From: Polyangiaceae bacterium
GTDB taxonomy: Bacteria; Myxococcota_A; Polyangia; Polyangiales; Polyangiaceae
Assembly: GCA_041389725.1 (NCBI GenBank)
Contig: JAWKRG010000019.1
Span: 14,444 to 78,443, forward strand
Reading direction: 5' to 3'
Length of the DNA stretch: 64,000 nucleotides
Both the position numbers and the translations under genes were made by a program. The notes below the pieces were generated by a model. The model was not told the origin of the DNA, ran no database searches, and worked only from the letters and a program-made list of their open reading frames with translations. Shown here piece by piece: positions 48,784 through 56,746 of the stretch. How positions within the stretch are numbered: the first letter of the stretch is position 1; each line of letters opens with the position of its first letter.

Positions 48784-51570
48784 ATGAAAGGTGCGCGGCT
48801 CTGGATTGGGTTGGGTCTGGTCTCCTTGACGGGAGTCGCTTTCGCCGGTTGCGGCAGTGACACGGATCCGGCGCAGCCCGGTCCAGCCTTCTGTGGCAAC
48901 GGCGTGTGCGAACCCGGTGAGTCCTCCGTCGACTGCAACGCAGATTGCGCGTCGTGCGCGGGGGCCGTGTGTGGCATCTGCGGCAACGGCGTGGTCGAGG
49001 CGGGAGAGAACTGTGACCTCACCCTGGTGACGAAGACCTGCGCGGACTTCGGCTTCGAAGCAGGCGGTGTGAGCTGCAAGACGGACTGCACCGTGGACAC
49101 CGCGGGGTGCTGCAACGACGACTGCGCCACGGAGGGTGCGACGCGTTGCACCGGCAACTTGATCGAAGCCTGTAACAAGACCGCAGCGGGTTGCCGGCAG
49201 TGGGTGCCCGTCACCAACTGCGAGGACCTGGGGCTGGGTTGTGACGCCTCGAACGGTGCGGCCGCGTGCAACGGCTGCGTCGACGCCTGTCAAGAGGGCA
49301 CCACGCACTGCAACGGCACGGCTATCGAGACCTGCCAAAAGGGCGTGGACAATTGCCTGGTCTGGGCGGCCACCAAAGACTGTTCCACCACGGGCCAAAG
49401 TTGTGACGCGACGAGCGGCACCGCCACCTGTTCCGGGACTTGCGTCAACCAGTGCACGACCCAGGGCGAAAAACAGTGCAGCGGCAACGACCTGCAGACC
49501 TGTGTGGATAACGGCGGGGGTTGCCTGTACTGGAGCACCACTCAGAGCTGTGCTGCCACGGGTGGCAGCTGCAACGCCACCACCAAGGTGTGCGAGAGCG
49601 GCTGCTCGAATCAGTGCGCCAAGGACGGACTGCAGACTTGCATCGGCAGTGTGGTCAACACTTGCAAGAAAGACGTCAACGGCTGCTTCGTGTTCTCCCC
49701 GGGCGAGGACTGCAGCGCCAAGGGCAGCGAGTGGTTGTGCAAGCTGACCGGTTCGCAGACCGCAGCCTGTCAACCCACCTGCGCCAACCCCTGCACCACC
49801 GTCGGCGAGAAGCGCTGCCAGTTCAACAACGTGCAGACCTGCAACCTACTCGGCAACACCTGCAAGGAGTGGCAGAACACCACGACCTGTCCCGTGGGTC
49901 AGACCTGCAGCGCCGCGGGCGGAACGCCGACTTGTGTGACGGCTCCGATCACTGGCGAGGACTGCGGCACCGCGTGGGAAATCAAGGGCGGCGCCAACAC
50001 CGTCAACTGGACCGCTACGCTGGCGGATCACCTCACCACGAACCCGAGCTGCGGATCATCGACGCTCCTCGGGCCAGACGTGGTGATGCGCTACAACCCA
50101 ACCTTCACGGGAAGCATCGACATATCGATCGCGAAACCCGCGTCCACGCGCTGGACCATGGTTGCGTCCGACGCGACTTGCGGAACGCTGACTCCCTCTC
50201 TGGCCTGCGTGTCCGAGTACACCCTGACTTCGATGGACACGACCGTGCCCGTCAGCTCGGGCAAACCCGTCTACATCTACATCCGCGATACGAATAGCGG
50301 CACCAACCCGCTATCCAACCCGCTGCAGGTTACCATCGCGGAGCTCAACTGCGCCGTGTTCACGGCCAAAGCCACGCCCGTGCAGCCCGCGCAAGGGTCC
50401 ACGACCACAACGCTGTCGCCCACGGTGGAAGTCGACTTCGACACGAGCATCACGACCTCCAAGGGCATCATCACGCTCAAGGGTGCGACCACGAATCTGT
50501 CCTACGACTTGTCCACCAGCCCGGCCAACCTGACCTGGTCCAACTCCAACAAGAAACTCACCATCTCCACGTCAGCCCTCGCGCCTGGGGACACGGTGAC
50601 GGTGAGCTGGACTGGCGTGGAAGACGCTACCTGCAAGAAGGCAGTGCCGCCCCCGGCATGGAGCTTCAAAGTCGTCACGCCTCCCTGTACGCCGGGCGCC
50701 GGCGGCATGGTGGGCGGCACGGTCACGCGCTACCAGACGGGTGTGACCTCGACGATCTCGGAGTACTACGTTGCTGCGGATAGCAGCGCCAACGGATGGG
50801 TCTACTTCGGCAGCTCCTTCTCCTACCTCTACCGCGTCAAGAAGGACGGCACGGGTCTCGAGAACGTGTACTCGGCCGCGGCGCTAAGCTCCACCAACCT
50901 CGGCTACGGCATGCTGGTCGACGGCAACAACATCTACACCCTGACTTCCACCAGCTCGGGCAACACCGGACGCATCTTCCGCCTCAGCACCAATGGCGGT
51001 GCCGTCTGGTCCCTACTGGACTACGCCAGCTTCCAGGGTTCGCCCTCGGACGACATCACCGGCGCCGTTTCATACAAGGGTCAGATCTACATGCTGACCA
51101 ACGAATCCAGCTCTACGACCAACACGGAGATCTGGAAGGCGCCAGCGACCGGCAGTCCGCCCGTCGCCGCCTCCTTCGAGCAAGCGATCAGCGGGCAGAC
51201 CTACTGCTCCGGACTCGGTGTGGACGACACCTACTTCTACCTCGCATGCGGTGGCAGCAATCGCCTTGTCAGAGTCGCACGCAGCAACGGCGCGCTCACC
51301 CTGATCACGGATGCGTGGCCGCTCAGCACGACCTCGAACGGCATGGCGACTCACGACACCAACAATGACGGCAAGGCCGACTACATCTACTACAAGGGCG
51401 CTACCGGAGACGTGTACTTCGTCTGCAATCCAAGCGGCACCGCCTACTCCGACAAACTCGCCAACTTCAAGGCGTCCGCCACCAGCGAGTATGGACTCGG
51501 TTTCGATCCGGTGGCCAAGAAGCTCTATGCCTACGACTCTGTGAGCAAGGAGCTGGTCGTCATTCAGTGA
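48784..51570 (+). CDS. large Cys-module and beta-propeller lipoprotein
   Basis: A 928-residue lipoprotein. ATG 48784 is chosen because AGGAG (48771) is well spaced. The signal is 'LGLVSLTGVAFAGC'. First come 'CGNGVCEPGESSVDCNADC' and 'CGNGVVEAGENCDL' motifs. Then six or so modules of about 45-50 residues follow, each of the form C..QC...G...C.....QTC....C..W, e.g. 'CVNQCTTQGEKQCSGNDLQT'. A middle region of about 230 residues is Ig-like ('TVEVDFDTSITTSKGIITL'), and the C-terminal 300 residues show propeller-type repeats with 'VYFGSSFSYLYRVKKDGTG'. Surface-anchored, function unknown; a protein- or glycan-binding role is inferred. Confidence 0.78.
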   Translation: MKGARLWIGLGLVSLTGVAFAGCGSDTDPAQPGPAFCGNGVCEPGESSVDCNADCASCAGAVCGICGNGVVEAGENCDLTLVTKTCADFGFEAGGVSCKTDCTVDTAGCCNDDCATEGATRCTGNLIEACNKTAAGCRQWVPVTNCEDLGLGCDASNGAAACNGCVDACQEGTTHCNGTAIETCQKGVDNCLVWAATKDCSTTGQSCDATSGTATCSGTCVNQCTTQGEKQCSGNDLQTCVDNGGGCLYWSTTQSCAATGGSCNATTKVCESGCSNQCAKDGLQTCIGSVVNTCKKDVNGCFVFSPGEDCSAKGSEWLCKLTGSQTAACQPTCANPCTTVGEKRCQFNNVQTCNLLGNTCKEWQNTTTCPVGQTCSAAGGTPTCVTAPITGEDCGTAWEIKGGANTVNWTATLADHLTTNPSCGSSTLLGPDVVMRYNPTFTGSIDISIAKPASTRWTMVASDATCGTLTPSLACVSEYTLTSMDTTVPVSSGKPVYIYIRDTNSGTNPLSNPLQVTIAELNCAVFTAKATPVQPAQGSTTTTLSPTVEVDFDTSITTSKGIITLKGATTNLSYDLSTSPANLTWSNSNKKLTISTSALAPGDTVTVSWTGVEDATCKKAVPPPAWSFKVVTPPCTPGAGGMVGGTVTRYQTGVTSTISEYYVAADSSANGWVYFGSSFSYLYRVKKDGTGLENVYSAAALSSTNLGYGMLVDGNNIYTLTSTSSGNTGRIFRLSTNGGAVWSLLDYASFQGSPSDDITGAVSYKGQIYMLTNESSSTTNTEIWKAPATGSPPVAASFEQAISGQTYCSGLGVDDTYFYLACGGSNRLVRVARSNGALTLITDAWPLSTTSNGMATHDTNNDGKADYIYYKGATGDVYFVCNPSGTAYSDKLANFKASATSEYGLGFDPVAKKLYAYDSVSKELVVIQ

Positions 51571-51642
51571 GTGGACACTTTTTCGGGCCCGGCAACGTTG
51601 CTCGAGTCCCGACGCATCACTCCAACCCGACACCAGCTCCGC

Positions 51643-52980
51643 TCAGCTTCGCACCAGCAGTAGCAGATGCTCCGCCCGGGGCCGGCCAGCAAATGCGCGC
51701 TGACTGGCCCCGTGAAAATGCGGTCGCCGCTGCGCGGCCCGTGCTGCCACGGTGAGTCCGACGTCCTGGGCCAACTGCTCCACGAGTCGGTCCGCGTGCA
51801 CAGCGCGTTGCGCCAAAGTGCTATCCGCAACTTGCAGCGCCAGGTGCCCACCGACGCAGAGCACGCGCGCCATCTCGCCTAGGGCCGCGCCCAGATCCTG
51901 CTGATAGCGACCCAAGGCCTTGGCGAAGGGCTCGGCCGACAGCTTGCGACGCGAGCCCAGCTCCCGTGCTTGAAAGCTCCGCGCTTCCAGGCCGAGCCAG
52001 CGCAGCCGCGCTGCGTGATGGTCGAAGTAGTCGTACACGCCAGCGTAGGGCGGAGAGCTCACGATCAGATCCATTCCCCCGTCCCGAACGTGGGAAAGAT
52101 CTCGCGCGTCGCCCACCATGACCTTGGCGACCGGCGCCCTCGGCGGCACGGTGCTGCCGTAGGCCACCATGCGCTTCACGAGTTCCTCGGTGCGTCGCTG
52201 AAAGAGTTTGGCGGTGTATCCGGCCCCGATTCGGCGCGGCAGCTCGTCCGCATTGGTGTCCGCCGCGCGTCGGCTCACCTTGCCAATCAAAGACGACAGC
52301 ACCAGCCATAGCAGCCGACGCATGTCGCCTTCGGGAAGCTGACGAATGCCATCGCGCAACCCGTCGAGCTCGAGCAGCACGTGAGGCTCGAAGAGCTGCA
52401 CGTCTGCGTCCGGGAAGCGCTGCGTCGCACCCTGCTTCTTCTTGCGACGGGTGTCCGCGTGATCTCGCACCGCCACGGCGGCGTCGATCAACTCGTTGCG
52501 CTCCCGCGGAGCGAGGCCCCGCGTCTTGAGCCAGCTCAGTTCCACGGCCAGCGGATTCGCGTCGACACCAAAGGCGTGACACCCTGCGCGACGAGCTTCG
52601 GCCAGCACGGTGCCACTACCGCAGAAGGGATCCAGCACGCGCCCGGCAGCAGGCGCCAGTGCCTCCACCAAACGGAAGGCCGTGTCGGGGTGCATGCGGG
52701 CCGGATAGGTGTGGAAACCGTGCACGTCTCGCCGTGTGCGTTCTTCGTCGGCTTTGACCTTCAGCGCACGCCCGAGCACCTTCGCGAGCTCGGCATCGCC
52801 GCTGATCTCCGCTTCACCACCGACGTTCGTCAGCGCGCGCCGCTGCTTTGGTGCGCGGGGTCGAGGCGGTGGAGCCTTGCCGGTGGTTTCGGCGATGCGA
52901 CGTGCGGCGCCGCTGAGTCCACGCACGTGCGAGCTCGCCCCAGAGCGTTTGGCCGTGCGCGGGCTCTTCTTTGCCGCCAT
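51643..52980 (-). CDS. class-I methylase of DNA-modification type
   Basis: A 445-residue protein with a basic, disordered N-terminus ('KKSPRTAKRSG') and a methylase core in the beta-class order: 'HTYPARMHPDTAFRLVEAL', motif I 'GRVLDPFCGSGTVLAEARRA', 'GVDANPLAVELSW', and later motif IV 'DLIVSSPPYAGVYDY' with SPPY. DPFCGSGT plus SPPY fits N4-cytosine/N6-adenine DNA methylases as well as tRNA guanine-N2 methylases of the TRM11 type; the sequence alone does not separate them. No endonuclease or specificity subunit lies nearby, so if it acts on DNA it is an orphan. It follows the DUF4846 lipoprotein by 42 bases on the same strand. Confidence 0.82.
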   Translation of the reverse strand: MAAKKSPRTAKRSGASSHVRGLSGAARRIAETTGKAPPPRPRAPKQRRALTNVGGEAEISGDAELAKVLGRALKVKADEERTRRDVHGFHTYPARMHPDTAFRLVEALAPAAGRVLDPFCGSGTVLAEARRAGCHAFGVDANPLAVELSWLKTRGLAPRERNELIDAAVAVRDHADTRRKKKQGATQRFPDADVQLFEPHVLLELDGLRDGIRQLPEGDMRRLLWLVLSSLIGKVSRRAADTNADELPRRIGAGYTAKLFQRRTEELVKRMVAYGSTVPPRAPVAKVMVGDARDLSHVRDGGMDLIVSSPPYAGVYDYFDHHAARLRWLGLEARSFQARELGSRRKLSAEPFAKALGRYQQDLGAALGEMARVLCVGGHLALQVADSTLAQRAVHADRLVEQLAQDVGLTVAARAAQRRPHFHGASQRAFAGRPRAEHLLLLVRS

Positions 52981-53022
52981 GCCTCGCCTTGTAGCTCAGC
53001 GCGCCTGCGCCATGGGAGATTG

Positions 53023-54030
53023 TTACAATCGCCGCAGGCTGCTCCAGGGAAAGGGCGCCCAGAACGGCGTTTTGACTGCGCGCGTGGCGTCGAGCTCGAA
53101 CCACACTTCACCCGCGCGCGGCCTGAGCACGTGAAAGTTCTGGGCAGGCATGTAGCTCTGTCCCAAAAGCGCGCGCTTGTGGGTGCCATCGCTGACGACA
53201 TCCAAGATCAGCACGGTGTGTCCCGGGTTGCCCGGCAGGATGAAGAAGTCGCCGGCCCGTAGCTCTTCGTAGCTCACCGCCTGCGCTTGTTTCTCCAGGC
53301 TCACGGTGTTGGCCCAAGCGAACACTGCGTCGAGGTAGCGTCGAAAGGTCGCGTAGCTGTCCGAGGCCCGACCCGCCGGCGCCCAAGACAGTGACGTTCC
53401 CTGAGGCACGAGTCGCTCTCCCCGCCGATAGCGCGCGTACTCGATGGGCATGCCCGCCGCTGCGCGATAGCTCATGTCCCGCGCGCCCATGGACCAACGC
53501 CACTCGGCGTGCAGGCGCATCGCCGCATCCGCACACTGCTGCAAATCTGCCGCGCCCACGTCGAGAGCCACCACGGCCGCGTAGCGCGAATCACCCGCCT
53601 CCAATATGCGCGCGCCGGCGTAGCTGTTCACCGGCGTGCCCTCCGCCGCCAGCGGCAAGGTGCGCAGGAACTCGCCGAAGCTGCCCTTGGCCACCGTCAC
53701 GCGAGTGAAGCCGTTTGGCGCACCAAAACGCCGCTCCAAAGTGTCGGCCGCGTCTGGAACGCCTTTGGCTCCGTCGAGCCAAGCGTAGCGAGCGCGCAGC
53801 TGCGCTTGGTTCAGCGGGGGGCTGGATCGCGCCGTCGTGGTTCGTGGTGTGGCCGCGCCACTTCCGTGCGCGACTCGTGGCGCGGTCGCGGGTGCGTGCG
53901 CGCCGCCGCCAGTCACGCTGCCGCGCGTCGTGACCCTTGGCTCAGCGCCGACGGCCGGAGCGTCCTTGCGTTCGCAGGCCGCGCCGAACAGCACCAAGCC
54001 CAGCAGCGCGAACGCCAGGTTGCGCGTCAT
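53023..54030 (-). CDS. DUF4846-type lipoprotein
   Basis: A 335-residue lipoprotein ('LAFALLGLVLFGAAC' signal). After an Ala/Thr/Pro-rich linker to about residue 70 comes a domain recognisable as DUF4846: 'YAWLDGAKGVPDAADTLERR', 'GEFLRTLPLA', 'AVVALDVGAADLQQCADAAM', 'LHAEWRWSMGARD' and the strong 'GDFFILPGNPGHTVLILDV', whose GHxVxxxDV could provide catalytic-type residues. Biochemical function of the family is not established. Its ATG overlaps the stop of the glutamate dehydrogenase gene by four bases, an odd pairing of an envelope protein with a cytosolic enzyme. Confidence 0.8.
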   Translation of the reverse strand: MTRNLAFALLGLVLFGAACERKDAPAVGAEPRVTTRGSVTGGGAHAPATAPRVAHGSGAATPRTTTARSSPPLNQAQLRARYAWLDGAKGVPDAADTLERRFGAPNGFTRVTVAKGSFGEFLRTLPLAAEGTPVNSYAGARILEAGDSRYAAVVALDVGAADLQQCADAAMRLHAEWRWSMGARDMSYRAAAGMPIEYARYRRGERLVPQGTSLSWAPAGRASDSYATFRRYLDAVFAWANTVSLEKQAQAVSYEELRAGDFFILPGNPGHTVLILDVVSDGTHKRALLGQSYMPAQNFHVLRPRAGEVWFELDATRAVKTPFWAPFPWSSLRRL

Positions 54031-55265
54031 CCAAGACCGCGCAGATCCGTCGCTTCTTTCACGCGTTGGATCGCCAGCACGAAGGCGGCCTTGCGCATCG
54101 AGCACCCGTGCTCCTGCATCGTCTTGTGCAGAGCCTTGTACGAGTTGACCATGTGCTCTTCCAGCTGAGTGTTCACCTGTTCCTCGGTCCAGCGGAACTT
54201 CTGCGTGTTCTGCGTCCACTCGAAGTACGACACGGTGACGCCGCCGGCATTGGCGTAGATGTCGGGAATGCAGACGATGTTCTTCTTCTCGAGGATCTCG
54301 TCGGCCTCAGCCGTCGTCGGACCGTTGGCGGCTTCGAGCACGTACTTGGCCTTCACTTCCCGAGCGTTCTGCCCGGTGATGACGTGACCCAGGGCAGCCG
54401 GGACCAACACGTCACAGTCGGCGATCAGGATGTCTTCGTTCGACACGGGCTTGGCGCCCGGGAAGTCGATCACGCTACCCGTTGCTTTCACGTGGGCGAC
54501 CAGGGCGGGGATGTCCAGACCGTCTCCGTTGAAGATCCCGCCTTTGACGTCGCTGGCAGCCACGATGCGGGCACCCTGCTCGTGGGCCAAAGCTGCGAAC
54601 CAGCTGCCTACGTTGCCGAAGCCTTGCACCACCATGCGCGTGCCCGCGAGCTTCTTGCCCTCCGTCGCCAGCACTTCGCGAATGGCGAACAAGCAACCCC
54701 GTCCCGTGGCGGCTTCACGTCCAAAGCTGCCGTGCAACTCGACGGGCTTGCCGGTCACGACACCGGGCGAGTAGCCGTAGCGTTTGCTGTACTGGTCGAA
54801 GATCCAGGCCATCACGCCGGCGTTGGTGTTCATGTCGGGCGCTGGGATGTCTTCGTTGGGACCGACCAGCTCGCCGATCTGATCGACGAAGCGCCGGGTC
54901 AAGCGCTCCAGCTCGCGCTTGCTCAGCTTGCGCGGGTCGACCTGAATGCCTCCCTTGGCTCCGCCAAAGGGCACGTTCACCACGGCCGTCTTCCACGTCA
55001 TCAAACTGGCGAGGGATCGCACCTCGTCCAAGTCCACGTCGGGGTGGTAGCGCAAGCCGCCCTTGTAGGGGCCACGCGAGTTGTCGTGCTGGATGCGATA
55101 GCCGATGAAGTTGCCGACCTCACCGTCGTCCATCTCGATCGCGATCTCCACGCGCAGCTCGCGCGAAGGCGTCAGCAGCAACGTCTTGTACCGGGGCGAC
55201 AGCTTCAACAAGTCGAAGGCCTGCTGAAGAAAGTGGTTGGTCTGCTCCGTCGCGCTCATTGCCAT
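54027..55265 (-). CDS. gdhA: glutamate (Glu/Leu/Phe/Val) dehydrogenase
   Basis: A 412-residue enzyme of normal length with GGGAGG before ATG 55265. The N-terminal domain has 'GYRIQHDNSRGPYKGGLRYH' and the catalytic-Lys signature 'VPFGGAKGGIQVDP', then 'GPNEDIPAPDMNTN'. The Rossmann domain has 'MVVQGFGNVGSWFAALAHEQ' (GxGxxG). It interconverts glutamate and 2-oxoglutarate plus ammonia; coenzyme choice (NAD or NADP) cannot be set by eye. The gene symbol rests on family resemblance; a leucine or other amino-acid dehydrogenase is less likely from the length and motifs. Confidence 0.9.
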   Translation of the reverse strand: MAMSATEQTNHFLQQAFDLLKLSPRYKTLLLTPSRELRVEIAIEMDDGEVGNFIGYRIQHDNSRGPYKGGLRYHPDVDLDEVRSLASLMTWKTAVVNVPFGGAKGGIQVDPRKLSKRELERLTRRFVDQIGELVGPNEDIPAPDMNTNAGVMAWIFDQYSKRYGYSPGVVTGKPVELHGSFGREAATGRGCLFAIREVLATEGKKLAGTRMVVQGFGNVGSWFAALAHEQGARIVAASDVKGGIFNGDGLDIPALVAHVKATGSVIDFPGAKPVSNEDILIADCDVLVPAALGHVITGQNAREVKAKYVLEAANGPTTAEADEILEKKNIVCIPDIYANAGGVTVSYFEWTQNTQKFRWTEEQVNTQLEEHMVNSYKALHKTMQEHGCSMRKAAFVLAIQRVKEATDLRGLG

Positions 55266-55388
55266 GGCGTTTCCTCCCGTCGAATCTCGTCAGGGTACAC
55301 CTCGCAACCGCCGGGGGCGCAAGCCATCTCCGTCGCGACCCGAGGCAGGCGAGGTTCCCGCGCTCGCGTCGTGGATTTCGTGCTGCCC

Positions 55389-56609
55389 TCAGGCCAGCGC
55401 GCCCACGAGCGCGCGGTAGAGCACTGCATTTCCGCGCAGCGATAGCGCTCCCGCGCTGGCGCAGACGAAAACGGCTTGTCCTCGAGAGATGGGTTGCTCC
55501 TCGCCTGCGGCCGCGACGCTGGCTTCACCTTCCAGGCACAACCAAATCTCCGGACCCGGGCGCGCGCGGCGTAGCTCCAGCGTCTCGACCAACTCCACGC
55601 GTTCCAGACAGAACTCTCGTGCCGGGGTTTCGTAGCGCTGCCTTCCGTCCTGCGCGATCACCGAAACGGGGGCGGGAACGAGAGGGCGAAAGTCGAGCAC
55701 CTTCATCAATTCGGGCACGTCCACGTGCTTGACCGTCAGTCCCCCACGCAGCACGTTGTCGCTGCTGGCCATGATCTCCACGCCCGCGCCTTCCAGGTAC
55801 GCGTGCAAATTGCCTGCGGGCAGATAGATGGCCTGACCCGGTTGCAGACGAAGCACGTTGAGCAAGAGACTCGTCACCACGCCGATGTCGCCAGGGTAGA
55901 GTTCCGCGAGTCGAAGGGCCCACATGAACGAGTCGGCAAAAGACGCTTTCGCTGCTTGGCGCCTGCACGCCGCCAAGGTTCGGTTCACCAACGCTTTGCG
56001 TGCACCGTCACCCAGGGCGTAGAGGCCCTGAAAAACCCCGCGTAGGCCGTCGGGCTCCACGACGCGTTCGGCCAGCACGTCCAGTTCGGGGTCGGCCAAC
56101 TGCCGCAGCAAAGCGCTCGTCTCGGCCACGGGTCGAAACCCACACAGCGCATCGAACTCGGTCAGCGCGCACAACAGCTCTGGCTTGTGGCTGTCGTCGC
56201 GGTAGCAGCGGTGGGGCGCATCACGTGGAACGCCTGCCCGTTCTTCAGCTTCGAATCCCGCGCGCGCCTGCTCGGCATTGGGATGCGCCTGCAGTGATAG
56301 CGGCTGCGCGGCTGCCAACACCTTGAGCAAGAATGGCAGCCGCGATCCCAGCTCTGCTTCCGCTGCACCCAGGCACGGGGAGGAGCGCGCGGCGATCCAC
56401 TGGGGCAGCGGAGTTGGGTCCGAGTTCCCGAGTACCAGCGACGGCGCCGAAGGGTGCGCCCCGATCCAGAGTTCCGCCTCCGGTTCGTCGCTGGGGACCG
56501 CTCGTCCCTCCAAGGACGCGATGACGGACCTCGAGCCCCAAGCATACGTTTGGATTGGGTTTTTCAGCAGGGTCAGGTGCACGGTTCGCCACGCTTTTAC
56601 CCTGCCCAT
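55389..56609 (-). CDS. manA: mannose-6-phosphate isomerase, class I
   Basis: A 406-residue phosphomannose isomerase. Residues from 'LKNPIQTYAWGSRSVIAS' onward match type-I ManA. The zinc ligands are visible: 'SLQAHPNAEQA' (Gln, His), 'HKPELLCALTEF' (Glu) and 'YLPAGNLHAYLEG' (His). The catalytic Arg region 'SSDNVLRGGLTVKHVDVPEL' and the 'FLLKVLAAAQPLS' strand are present. It converts mannose-6-phosphate and fructose-6-phosphate, feeding GDP-mannose and polysaccharide synthesis. ATG 56609 has a GGAAG upstream; GTG 56582 fits the family start better and is an alternative. It shares a 137-base promoter region with the divergent pyrophosphatase gene. Confidence 0.92.
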   Translation of the reverse strand: MGRVKAWRTVHLTLLKNPIQTYAWGSRSVIASLEGRAVPSDEPEAELWIGAHPSAPSLVLGNSDPTPLPQWIAARSSPCLGAAEAELGSRLPFLLKVLAAAQPLSLQAHPNAEQARAGFEAEERAGVPRDAPHRCYRDDSHKPELLCALTEFDALCGFRPVAETSALLRQLADPELDVLAERVVEPDGLRGVFQGLYALGDGARKALVNRTLAACRRQAAKASFADSFMWALRLAELYPGDIGVVTSLLLNVLRLQPGQAIYLPAGNLHAYLEGAGVEIMASSDNVLRGGLTVKHVDVPELMKVLDFRPLVPAPVSVIAQDGRQRYETPAREFCLERVELVETLELRRARPGPEIWLCLEGEASVAAAGEEQPISRGQAVFVCASAGALSLRGNAVLYRALVGALA

Positions 56610-56746
56610 TTGGCTTCCGCTATGCCCGTTCGTGGGCTATACGGGTCGCCCCGTCGTGCCGCGGCGCGGCATGTGGTGCTCGATTGGCGGTTTTTCTGCC
56701 TCCACGTGCATCACGCGGCGGCCGAATCCCGCAAGGAGCCATTGCC

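Noticed and set aside
48775..49773. Minus-strand frame opposite the large Cys-module protein
   Set aside because: Thr/Ala/Gly-rich antisense shadow; only the last 38 codons outside the gene were kept as a weak candidate.
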